A DNA stretch of 64,000 nt from Galeopsis tetrahit (lineage: Eukaryota; Streptophyta; Magnoliopsida; Lamiales; Lamiaceae), in NCBI GenBank assembly GCA_963675135.1, contig OY776121.1, positions 73,052,265 to 73,116,264 of the forward strand, written 5' to 3'. The translations under genes and the position numbers were made by a program. The notes below the pieces were generated by a model. It saw nothing but the letters and a program-made list of their open reading frames with translations. It did no database searches and was not told the origin of the DNA. Positions within the stretch are counted from its first letter, which is position 1; each line of letters begins with the position of its first letter. Shown piece by piece: positions 23,386 to 33,425 of this stretch.

Positions 23386-26057
23386 ATGGTTGAAACACGA
23401 GAAGGATTCTATAGATATGTAAGTTTAATGTTTTGCTTTTTTGACACTTTTTATTTTCGTAATGTAGGGATATATAAGGGTGTTTTCTTAGTTTAATGCA
23501 TAATATATTGTTCCTTGCTTGGTTTTGAGTAGTTTGTGATATATATTTGGAAGAAAATGGATTTTTTGGATGTTGGCGCGTTTAAAAAATATGAGTTTAG
23601 CGTGTATGTTTTTCGGTACTGGTTCGTCGACGAAATCATTGTTGGTCGATCGCCCGTAGTCGACCATCGCCTTGTTGGTCGATGTGAAGAAGTCGACCAT
23701 CGCCATTTTGGTCGATGTGAAGAAGTCGACCATCGCCATTTTGGTCGATGGGAAGAAGTCGACCATCATATTAAGTGGGCGACAAAACATGGCCGAACAA
23801 AAGTATGTTGATCGATATGATGATGTCGACGGATTGTATTTTTAGTAGATTTGTCCTTTTGATTACGCTTATAGCATGATTTAGGGTTGAGTGTCGGCAC
23901 ATAAGTTAATCCTAACGTATGATACGAGGGTTGAGTGTTTGAATTATTATACAACTATATTATTTTCGTCAACATCCTTTGGATTGATTATAACATGGAT
24001 TTTGTGTTTGTTTTTCAGAATTTGGCGGATGATGAAGAGTTTGATCCGGATTTCTTTTATTATTCGGATAACCCGGATAACCCATTGGGGCCTTGTGATG
24101 ATGAAGCCAACAAGGGTGCTTCAATTAATGAGGATGCCCCGGTTAATGAGGATGCCCCGGTTAATGAGCATGCCCCGGTTAATGAGCATGCCCCAGATAA
24201 TGATCTTGTGATTGACTACACCAATGTCTTCACCAATTTTAACTATTTCGAAACTCGAGAGGCCTTACAAGAATGGGTTCGAGACGTAGCCTTACAACAC
24301 AACATTGTCATTGTTGTAAAACGCTCAGATAATGGCAGTGGCAAGAAGAAGGCACAAGTTTTATTGACATGTGAGCGTGGTGGAACCTATCGTCAAAATA
24401 AGCCAAGGGGAAGAAACCAATTAGTTGTGTTACCAAACGATGATGATGATGTTGTTGATTTTGATGATCAAAAGGGCCGAAAAAGGACAACGGGGTCGAA
24501 GAAGTGTGGATGTCCTTTTCTGTTAAGGGGTATAAAAATATCGGAAAATGAGTGGAGGTTGGACGTGAGATGTGGGACCCACAATCATCCTGTAGCCATG
24601 TACCTTGAGGGCCACTCGTACGTTGGTAGGCTAACGCCCGAAGAAGAAGAGTTGGTTGTTGATATGTCCAAGTGCAACGCTCCACCGAAGGATGTGTTGA
24701 AATTGCTTAAGTCGAGAAATCTGAACAACTATTCTACCATCCGCACCGTGTACAACGTTCGAAGCAAGTATAAATTGGCAGGTTTTGCTGGAAAAAGTCA
24801 ACTACAACAGTTGATGACATTGTTGATTGATAATCAATATTATCAAAGCCACAAATATTGTCCAATGTCGAATACTATTCGAGATCTATTCTTTGCACAC
24901 CCCACAGGCCTTCAGTTGTACCGTGCATTTCCAAGTGTGTTGATAATGGATTGCACGTACAAGACTAACAAATATAAGTTGCCATATTTTGAGATGGTAG
25001 GATTTACATCCACAGGCATGACCTTTTCGGTAGCTTCTGTATTTCTCGATGGTGAGAAGGAGGAGAACTATACGTGGGCAATAAGTGTCCTTCGTGAGTT
25101 GTTGGAGGATGTGAGTTTACCGAGAGTTGTTGTTACGGATCGGGAGTTAGCCCTTGTGAATGCTGTTTCTTCCATATTTCCAGAGGCTAAACATTTCCTA
25201 TGTAGATGGCACATAGATAGGAATGTTTTGGCCAGATGCAAGGGTAAGTTTGAGACCAAGGAGGATTGGGAAAGATTCTTCTTTTCATGGAAAAATGTGA
25301 CGAACGCATCCTCCGAACAAGAATTGACTACCGTTCTTAAGATTTTTCAAAGTGAGTATGCAAATGTTAACAAGGAAATTGAAGCATACTCGTACTGCAT
25401 GACACGGTGGGTAAATCCCTTCAAGGAGAGATTCATAGCCGTGTGGACGGATGAATACATGCATTATGAGAATACAACAACGAACAGGTATGTTTTAATA
25501 TTATATATATAATTGTTGATTATTCGTTGAATTTTATTTTTTCTAGTTGTTGGACTTTTTCTATTTATTGTGTAGTTAAAATGATAATTACTATAACTAC
25601 AATTTCAGGCTTGAGAGTCATCATGCAGCACTGAAGAGGTCGCTAGGTAATAGTGTGGGCAATTTTGAGATTTGTTGGTCAAAGACGGACACACTTTATC
25701 AAGCGAGCCACAATGCAATTAAAGTCTCGTTTGAGAAGAGTGGTGTCAATTTACGCGTTGGAAAATATTTACAAAGAAATAACGTGTATCGAACACGGCG
25801 AGTCCAATCCTGACATATGCAATCACTATCTAAGGAAGGTATGCGGGTTGCCATGCACTCACGAACTCGACGAATATCACCGGCTTGGCAAATCGATACC
25901 TTTAGAAGCTATTGATAAGTTTTGGAGAAAGCTTGACATGGAGCCAAATTTGAGAAAGGAGGAAGATGTGATAGATGTGAAAGAGGATGTGGTTGAAGAT
26001 CTTGACACCCGATATAAGGATATTATTAAAGGTTTGTTGATTGCCTACAAGGAGTAG
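23386..26057 (+). pseudogene. MULE transposase with FAR1-like N-terminus; broken; reads on to OTU
   Basis: Exon 1 (23386-23418, MVETREGFYRY) precedes a GTCGAC-rich intron. Exon 2 (24019-25487) has an acidic N-terminus with six-residue repeats (VNEDAP/VNEHAP) and a FAR1-like DNA-binding region (FETREALQEW, then KKCGCPF). The MULE catalytic domain follows with aspartates in MDCTYKTN and VVTDRELAL and the motif HFLCRWH. Exon 3 starts at 25609 in phase (LESHHAALKRSLG). Near 25740 there is a frameshift with an apparent short deletion. The other frame then continues with RRVVSIYALENIYKE and a SWIM-like CGLPCTHE, whose first pair reads C-x-H not C-x-C. A TAG at 26055-26057 ends it, but the same frame stays open into the OTU part. 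The protein would bind element ends and cut DNA. The inactivating changes make present activity unlikely. Confidence 0.9.
23644..23775. repeat. 33-bp tandem repeat with GTCGAC in transposase intron 1
   Basis: Four units start with GGTCGAT at 23644, 23677, 23710 and 23743. Each contains GGTCGATGTGAAGAAGTCGACC or a close variant, so each unit is itself an imperfect palindrome. Two more GTCGAC sites flank the array (near 23627 and 23826). The open frame across it is a by-product of the 33-bp period. Confidence 0.85.
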
Positions 26058-26081
26058 GAGGAGCCGACGCAGAAGAGGGTA

Positions 26082-27095
26082 ATGTTGAGGCAAGCCATAG
26101 AACTTCAGAATCCAAAGACCACTTCTCTTATTGAACCGGAGCCGAAAGTCAAGACCCGTGGTCGACCCAAAACAAATAAGAAAAAACCTAAAGCTTCTTC
26201 GACAAAACGGGATCCTAGCCTCTTTGAGTACATAGAATCAATGCCTTTCCCAACCAAAGAGGATGTTTTTAACTTGACGGAGTCTTCAAAGACTTCGAAT
26301 ACAAAAAAACAAGAGGCGAAGGTGTCTGCTTCGAATAAAAAGAAACAGGAGGCGAAGGTATTTGTCTTTTCTATATGTTTTGTGGCTCATTGCTTATTAA
26401 TACGTTGCTTATTTTGAAAAATAATTTGGTGCATAGGTGGTTCCTCGTAAGCGTACGCGCTCATCTACCTCACAACAAGGACTTATAGCTCTATTGCCCG
26501 TTCGTTTTCAACCGTACGTGATGGAATGTGTTGATGTTGCATCAGACGGCCATTGTGGTTTTCGATCAGTAGCTGAGGCAATGGGGTTTGGGGAGGACAA
26601 CTGGGCAAAAGTTCGACAAGACATGATGACGGAGTTGAGTCACCATGTCCACTTATACACGGGTGTCTTTAGAGAGGATAAGATGTTCAACCAGATATTG
26701 ACTGCCCTAAATTGTTTTGCTGATTTTGCACGGTCAAAGTTTTGGTTTCATCTACCCTATATGGGGTACTTGGTGGCATCGACCTACAATGTGGCCTTGA
26801 TAACTTTGGGTAATAAGATATCGTTGACATTTCTTCCTCTACGAACTTCGCCACCTGAAAACCCCAAAAGAATTTTCGTGGGCCACGTCAATGATAATCA
26901 CTTTGTGCAGGTATTCTACTAATTTTTATATTTATGAAAAATATATAGATGTCCAATTAATGTCATTATTGGTTGCTACAGGTAGTGTTGTCTGACAATG
27001 TCCCATTTCCTCCCGTTGGAAGTTCGTGGGTTGTACACAAAAAACAAATTGCAAGTGGGTGGATGGACGCGTATAAGGAAAATCGTATTAGATAG
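26082..27095 (+). pseudogene. AT-hook linker and OTU cysteine-protease domain, in frame with the transposase
   Basis: Exons 26082-26357, 26437-26910 and 26982-27095 join in phase across GT-AG introns. The first exon is basic and holds an AT-hook-like core (KTRGRPKTNKKK). The second holds an OTU domain: catalytic block SDGHCGFRSVAEAMG with the nucleophile Cys and its preceding Asp, and the general-base His in VNDNHFVQV at the exon end. The third ends WVVHKKQIASGWMDAYKE. OTU proteins are deubiquitinating cysteine proteases. The upstream ATG at 26082 is 24 nt after the transposase TAG and in the same frame, so the ancestral product was most likely one transposase-AT-hook-OTU protein of which this is the C-terminal part. 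As a separate gene it would lack an obvious promoter. Confidence 0.85.
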
Positions 27096-27130
27096 GGTGA
27101 TTGTCATTCTTTTTGGTAAATGACTTGGAG

Positions 27131-27352
27131 TAGTCATTCTTTTTGTGAAACTATTGTAAATGACTTGGAGTAGTCATTCTTTTTGTCAAACTATTGTAAA
27201 TGACTAGGAGTAGTCATTCTTTTTGTGAAACTATTGTAAATGACTTGGAGTAGTCATTCTTTTTGTGAAACTATTGTAAATGACTTGGAGTAGTCATTCT
27301 TTTTGTGAAACTATTGTAAACGACTTGGAGTAGTCATTGCTTTTGTCAAACT
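27131..27352. repeat. 40-bp tandem repeat downstream of the OTU exon
   Basis: About 5.5 copies of a 40-bp unit (TAGTCATTCTTTTTGTGAAA...) start at 27131, 27171, 27211, 27251 and 27291, with a partial copy at 27331. Divergence is low. It begins about 35 bp after the OTU stop codon, so it would lie in that gene's 3' UTR. Confidence 0.9.
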
Positions 27353-27459
27353 TTTAACTTGGCCATAATAAATACTCATATATCTTTGTAAGTTGGTCAT
27401 AAATTGTGTACATTACAGTTACATTTGAACTCATTTTGCTTTGAATAGAACGTTGCCAG

Positions 27460-28010
27460 ATATGGTCGACCAAACTTGCGTGCGTCGACAGCCAAATGTC
27501 GACCAAACCTGCCCAAGTCGACAACCAAATTATGAACATAGGTGATTTGGTCGACAACATGATGTCGACCGACAACACATCATCGACCAATATTATTAGA
27601 GTCGACCAATAAGTGTCGACGACATTAGCATTCGTCGATGATGTGTTGTCGACCAAACCACAGATCGTCGACAACATAGAATCGACTACCACTATTTTGG
27701 TCGACTACTGACTAACGACGACATGAGCAATCGTCGACCACTTGTAGTCGACCAAACCACAACGCGTCGACAACCTAATTTTGAACAGAGATAGGTTGGT
27801 CGACAACATGATGTCGACCGACAACACATCATCGACCAATATTATTATGGTCGACCACATGTAGTCGACCAAAGCACAGCTCGTCGACAACCTAATTCTG
27901 AACAGAGATGCTTTGGTCGATACCACGTTGTCGACCGACTACAAATCGTCGACCAATTGTATTATAATCGACATTAAGTGGTCGACCAATTGTTGATAAT
28001 TCGACACATT
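27460..28010. repeat. GTCGAC palindrome-rich array between the convergent MULE genes
   Basis: By eye there are about 22 exact GTCGAC hexamers in ~540 bp, plus many one-off variants (ATCGAC, GTCGAT). A larger unit is also visible: a block containing GGTCGACAACATGATGTCGA, then CCGACAACACATCATCGACC, occurs twice (from about 27548 and 27798), so part of the array grew by segment duplication. The minus-strand open frames here are repetitive LVD/LST runs produced by the motif and I do not treat them as genes. Confidence 0.88.
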
Positions 28011-28363
28011 AATTCGACACCTCGTAATCATGTGAAAACTAAGTCAAATTTAAATACTCCCTCCGTCAGTCAAGCTTTCCCACTTTTTTCCGGTTCAACT
28101 TTCACATATCATATGAAAATAATCACGGATGCATGGAGTATTAACATAGGTATGTTCGGTGATCGAACTAAAAGCAAGTCGAATTGCTTCAAAATCGAAA
28201 CTTACAAAATCGAAACTTACAAAACCGAAATAGAGAGCAAATGTCATAAACAGATTCAATCATCCTACTTTTCTTACATGATGCCAAAATAGAAGCATAA
28301 GTAGCCTTGATGATGATTAAACATCTATTATCCAAATAAACATAAATTCATCCAAATTAAACA

Positions 28364-30483
28364 TCAAATTATCCAAATAAAGTAAACATCTAAATTATCC
28401 ATGTTATGGGGAGGTTTGACCAATATGGGAAAGTGTTCATAAATCCAAGCCTACAAACAAACAACAACGGGTTAAAATTATTGATTAAAACGCAAAATAA
28501 AGAAAAGTATGAATTTTACCTCTAATAGAGTCAAATAGCCTGATATCTGTGCGGTCTTATGTCTGGATGCCAAACCGAGTTGTCTTTATAAATAAGCCAA
28601 TGTGGCCGCTCCCCATGCATACTCATGCAAACCTTGCATATCCTCCAAATACTGAAGCCAGGACGTGGACACACGAGTTCCAGTCTTATCCGCAAATAAA
28701 GAGCAGCCAAATGTATACCACACGTACGCCTGTGAAGCACGCAACACCTGAACACGGTCATCAGAATACTGTTTCTCCATGAAGTTCTCTCGCAACCATT
28801 CTAACTTCACTGAAGACCCCCGTGAACCACTTACTAAACCCCTCGCAACATTGGATTTTACGCCCAATAATTTACTAACATCAGAAAATGCAGAGATGTG
28901 ATCAACACGAGTAGACCGTACTGGCCGTCCTTCAACAGGTAACCCGGTAATGCAGAAAACATCATCCAGTGTAATGGTAATTTCACCGAATGGAAAATGA
29001 AAAAAGTTGGTCTCAGGGTGCCATCGCTCAACAAAAGCAGTGATGAGGTTCTTGTTAGTGGATCTGTAGGAGAAATTCCTAATCTCAAGCAGTCCGGACT
29101 TTTTAAAATACTTAACCCATCGTCGATGCTGTGGGATATCTTCGTTCTCAGCAAATTCCCATGCCAAAAGCTTACTAATGTGGCTATGGCACTTGAGCAC
29201 GGCGCGCTCTTCCCCCTTCCAAATGTAGTTGGCCACGTGAGTTTGGAAAGTGGTCAACAGTGGAGGATTGGCCACATCATCATTTGCTTCCTCTTCTTCA
29301 TTTGCTACCTCATGTCTATCATCGAACTCATCGTCATCATCGTCAAATATATCTTCGGATTCTACCTCATCCTCATCCGCGTCTTCAGATTCTTCACCTA
29401 TAGCTGGGGCAACTAGTGGTTGGGGTGCAACTTCTTGTTGTTCTAGCGCAGGGGAAATTTGTTGTTCTTGCGGTGGTGAGGAGGTACCTTGTTCTTGCGG
29501 TAGTGTGGAGGCACTTTGTTCTTGAGGTGGAGGTGCAATTTGTTGTTGAGGTGGAGGTGCAATTTCTTCACCTATAGTTGGGGCTGGGGCAACTAGTGGT
29601 TGATGTGCACTTTGTCCTTGAGGAGGCTCAACCATTTGCTCATTCTTTTTTCTGTTAGAAGCGGTTGGCCTTACTCTCTTCTTGTAAACTACAAACAGGG
29701 ACACAAGCATTTCATCAAACACATTGCATGCACCATTAAACATTTAAACATCTCCACAAAAAGAGTCTTTTTTTTTAATCCAAACACCTACACAAATTAC
29801 ATCACATAATACAATAAAGATATACACACCTAAACCAATGAGAAAAGTACTAAACAGAGTACGCCCATCGCGGGTTTCTCCTCCAAGAATAACTTGTTCA
29901 CACGAACATTTCATCAAACACATGTCATGCACCACTCAACATCTCCAAAAAGCACAAAAATTCAAGAACCAATCCAAACAAGTGAAACAACTGCCCAAAT
30001 CAGTTGTGGTCGACCCCCCGATATCGATCAAAAACAAGTTCGGTCGACCCCCCGATGTCGACCAAAAAAAGGGTCGTCTGTCACCCGATGTCGACCAACA
30101 ATATTTGTGGTCGATCACCCGATGTCGACGGCACGCCACATCGCCGACGAACCAGAGTCGATGGGGAGAATGTCTGTCGACACTGGTTCAGCGACAAAAA
30201 ACGTAAAAATGACAACCAATCGCGTACCAAATCACCATACATACATAGCCTTACACCCAATCGCGTACCAAATCGACCTAAACCATAAACCCTAAATCGC
30301 ATTCGCCTAAAAACCCTTACAAAATCAACCATTTCATTCCTAAATCACCATACATACACCATTACACCATAAAAACCAAACAAATGCAACATAAAAAACT
30401 AAAGAAGTTCACCATCACCCTAAACCCATTAAAACTCAAGAACATTAATTTTTAAATTACATACCTGCGTCTTGTTTGTCCAT
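28364..30483 (-). pseudogene. Plant mobile domain (PMD) protein gene, with premature stop
   Basis: A likely first exon 30483-30465 (MDKQDA) splices in phase to exon 2 (29688-28520). That exon encodes a basic start (KKRVRPTASNRKK), a Pro/Gln-rich region (PPPQQQIAPPPQEQ), a long acidic run, then PMD sequence: HRRWVKYFKKSGLLEI, RWHPETNFFHFPFGEITITL, DDVFCITGLPVEGRPV. A TAA at 28588-28586 falls where relatives read Y in LYRQL; the frame then stays open (RQLGLASRHKTAQISGYL) to a donor. Exon 3 (28450-28364) begins with the PMD signature AWIYEHFP, then soon ends. PMD proteins (MAIN and MAIL1 in Arabidopsis) act in the nucleus in genome stability and TE silencing, and PMD genes are also carried by MULE and Gypsy elements. 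Here the domain is C-terminally truncated. Confidence 0.85.
30001..30180. repeat. GTCGAC-rich stretch in PMD intron 1
   Basis: Six exact GTCGAC sites plus variants lie in ~175 bp, several in the context CACCCGATGTCGACC or CCCCCGATGTCGACC. The stretch falls in the intron between the PMD start exon and its main exon, mirroring the array in the transposase intron. Confidence 0.85.
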
Positions 30484-30768
30484 GATGTTTCGAGCGAATG
30501 GAGAGTGCGAATGGGGTGTCTTCGTTCGGTGGTTGCCTTCTGCGTGAATGGGGAGTGCGAAATCAGTGGGAGTGGGAGGGAGATTTTTTGTTCGGTGGTT
30601 TTTTGCAAAGGGAGGGAGGAAGATAGAGGGATAGAGGGACTTTTCAAAAAAGGGGGGGTGCATCTATAAGCCATGGTGTGTTTAGTAAAAATACATTAAA
30701 TGATACAAAGGGCATTTATGACAATTTGAGGGGGGTGCATCAGATTTTAAGGGGGGGTGCGTCCAGAG

Positions 30769-30812
30769 GGGGAGTGTTCTCAACGCAAATGGAGGTGTAA
30801 ATAGTCGGACCC
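30769..30812 (-). repeat. Right terminal inverted repeat of the PMD-OTU MULE
   Basis: It matches the left end over 44 bp and ends GTCGGACCC. It is followed directly by CATTTAAA (30813-30820), the copy of the left flank. Confidence 0.92.
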
Positions 30813-30839
30813 CATTTAAAAACAAAAGAAAGGACCTTT

Positions 30840-33156
30840 GGGTTTGGCTATATATCCTCCAGCTTTGTTAACAAAGTCTACTCCCCCCACTCCTTTATTA
30901 ATTTAATGAATATGTAAAATACCTAAATTATCCTTTTAATAAATCTGGTCTAATAAATACACTCCTCAATTTTAAACCCTAACCCTAATTACACTGTAGC
31001 AACACTCGTCTACGACGCCGCCACCGTCTTCGATAGTCACCCACCACCCAAATTACACTCAAACATAACCAAAAAAATAGTTTGTCAACAAACCAACATA
31101 AATTCTTTACACCCAAAAATATTTTGCCCACAAACCAATAGAAATTCCACCCAAAATACTTTGCACCCAAATTTCAAAAATAATCCGACCAACAGAAATT
31201 TTAAAAACACATTTTCGAGAAATCAGTGTCGATTGTATGCATTACTGTCGACAACAATTCGTTGACAAGAATGCATACTATCGACACATATTTATCAAAA
31301 TAAATAAATAAAAAAAATTCAAAATTTTTTAAAACTTTCGACAAACTAGTGTCGAAATTGAAAAAGAAAAAAGAAAAAAAAACTTAAACTGGAGGGAGAC
31401 GACCGCAATGGGGGAGATGTGGAGGCGGGCGGCCACGATCGCGAGAATGGAGGGGGAGGCGACCGCAGCCGCTAGAATGGAGGGGAAGACGGCGACCGGC
31501 CGCAATAATAGAGGGAGAAGGGCGACCGATTTGTGGGGTGGGGGGAGAAGGGGGAGGCCGACCAGCTGTTGCAGAAACACAGGCGACGACGGCGGAGCAC
31601 GACGGGGAGGCTGTTCTCAGAAAAAAAAAAGGGAACAAAAAAGGAGAGTGGTGGCGGAGCACGACTAGGAGGCTCACGGCGCACGGTGGAGGCAGCTGTT
31701 TGGGGGAAGGAATTAGGATTTTGTTTTTTTTGGAAAGAATGAAAGAGAAAAAAGGGGGAGTATATTTAATTATTTATCAATTAGTAATATTTTAAAGAGA
31801 AAGAGGGTAGATTATGTATTTTGTGGGGTATATAAGTATATATATATTTTTTTAGGGTAGAATTACAAGATAGGAATATTGAAATTACATCTCTCGCTCA
31901 CCTATCTATTACAGATCAACTCTACCATAGACTCATATTTCAAACTCAATCTTGAGAGAGTGGAGAGTCACACAAGCAATCCATCAGGTTCATCGATCAA
32001 GAAAGATAACAAATCTGCTTAAAAAAAGAAACAAATTGTCGCCCACTACTCACGCTACAAACTTCCCAAATCATAGAAGATGACTCAAGGACAACTAGTG
32101 TCAAAGGACAACCAATGTCAACCAAACACAGCTTCCAAGCAACAAGGACCCACAAAGGGGCAGGAGACCCACAATAGGGGAAAATGACCCACAACAGGGG
32201 AAGATGACCCATCAAAGGGGAGATAAAAAAACAGCAATAAATAAAGTAAAGAAAACAACAACAGTAAAAGAAAAAACAAGAATCTAAAACGGGATCAACG
32301 GAAGAAACTCAACCATACGGTCACCGTGGCTCCGTCGGAGAGGATCTACTCATTGATCCCAACTGAAATTCGAAGAAAAACCCCTAAACCCACTGAAAGA
32401 TCTGAAAAGAGGGTTGACGAGGCGGCTCTTCTACGGTGCGGCGCCGGTAGTTCGGAGGTGGTGAGCGGCGGTCTGGCGGCGGATCTACTCTGTATAAAAA
32501 ACTTTATCAAATTTACCTACTTTTCTAGCTATTTTGTAGATCTAAAACTACTTCATGGAAAATCTGAAAGAACAAAAAATGAAGAAAGAGGAGAGAAGAT
32601 GGGCAGTGTCGGAGGGCTTCGGCTTCGATGGGTGCCCCCACAACGAAAGCTTGTGTCCGATCTACATTAGAGGGTGGAGAGGAGTGACAATTTGTGATGG
32701 AGGGATGTTGCCGTGAAAGGGGAAGGTAAGAGCGGTGCTTTGCAAACCCTAAAATTTTAGAGAGAGAAAGTTCTACTTCTAAGCAGAATAATACTCCCTC
32801 CGTCCCGTGATTACTTGCACACTTTCCTTATTTGTCTTATTTGGACGTCCCAAGATCACTTGCATACTCTTAATATGGAAATACCCCACAAAATTAATAC
32901 CCTCCCAACATCATTTTATTTTCAAAATTGCCATCCTCTTTTTACATGGAGTACATTTTACTTTACATCTCATCATATCTACTTTATACATCATCAAATT
33001 ACCTAAAATACACCTCTTTTATCTTACATCACCAACCACTAAATTCACTTTTCTTAAAAATTGTGCCGATGAAACCATGCAAGTAATTTCGGGATGAAGA
33101 GAGTATTAGGTATATAAGTATATTAAACAAGGCTGAAGGAGTATATAGCCAAACCC
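30840..33156. mobile_element. Non-autonomous Mutator-like element (2.3 kb) with ~30-bp ends
   Basis: The left end GGGTTTGGCTATATATCCTCC pairs with the right end GGAGTATATAGCCAAACCC over about 30 bp with a few mismatches. Flanks are AGGACCTTT (30831-30839) and AGGACTTTT (33157-33165), a 9-bp target duplication with one mismatch. It starts only 27 bp after the large MULE ends. The interior holds a GTCGAC/TCGACA motif patch (31225-31360), a GC-rich purine block with poly(A) runs (31390-31700), a short GACCCAC-AGGGG repeat (32148-32222) and a later Stowaway insertion. Overlapping frames in the GC-rich block look compositional. I see no transposase. Confidence 0.85.
32794..33103. mobile_element. 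Complete Stowaway MITE nested in the 2.3-kb MULE
   Basis: The left end CTCCCTCCGTCCCGTGATTACTTGCA and right end TGCAAGTAATTTCGGGATGAAGAGAG are imperfect inverted repeats, flanked by TA on both sides (32792-32793 and 33104-33105). This is the fullest copy of a family also seen at 4386, 9140 and, more diverged, 41199. It lies inside the MULE, so it inserted later. Confidence 0.85.
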
Positions 33157-33425
33157 AGGACTTTTTTTTTTTCTGACTAAAATTTTAAGGTTGCGGTTAT
33201 TTTCATTCACGAAATTTCTGAGTACACCCACTGATAGGATTTTTACAATTTAGCATTTATGAAAGGTCAGTTCTAAACTCCTCTCAAATTCAAACCGATA
33301 AGTACACTCACCATTATTTTACGTTGAGAATGATAATAGTCGTCCAGAATGAAAAGTTTTTAAAATAAAAATAAAATTACACAAGTTTAAATAAGTTTTC
33401 AAAATTAAAATAAGGTAAAGTCTAG

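Larger units (their letters stand above)
23103..30812. mobile_element. MuDR-like Mutator element carrying transposase-OTU and PMD genes (7.7 kb)
   Basis: The ends are 44-bp identical inverted repeats beginning GGGTCCGACTATTTACACC. Flanks are CATTTAAA on both sides (23095-23102 and 30813-30820), an 8-bp target duplication that can be read as 9 bp because of a shared C. Two convergent genes start about 280 and 330 bp inside the two ends. On the left a MULE transposase continues into an OTU protease domain; on the right is a plant mobile domain protein. Each has a tiny first exon and a GTCGAC-rich first intron, and a third GTCGAC array separates their 3' ends. The layout recalls maize MuDR (convergent mudrA and mudrB) with PMD in the mudrB position. 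Frameshifts and stops in the genes suggest it is no longer autonomous. Confidence 0.92.

Noticed and set aside
24019..25487. Cellular FAR1/FHY3 gene rather than a transposon gene
   Set aside because: It lies between confirmed terminal inverted repeats with a target duplication and carries frame-breaking changes.
27354..27926. Two minus-strand frames rich in LVD/LST in the GTCGAC array
   Set aside because: They follow the repeated GTCGACC motif, have no start context or domain, and are explained by the array.
31384..31795. Overlapping Arg/Gly/Pro-rich frames on both strands
   Set aside because: All lie in one GC-rich purine block of a non-autonomous MULE; openness on both strands reflects composition.
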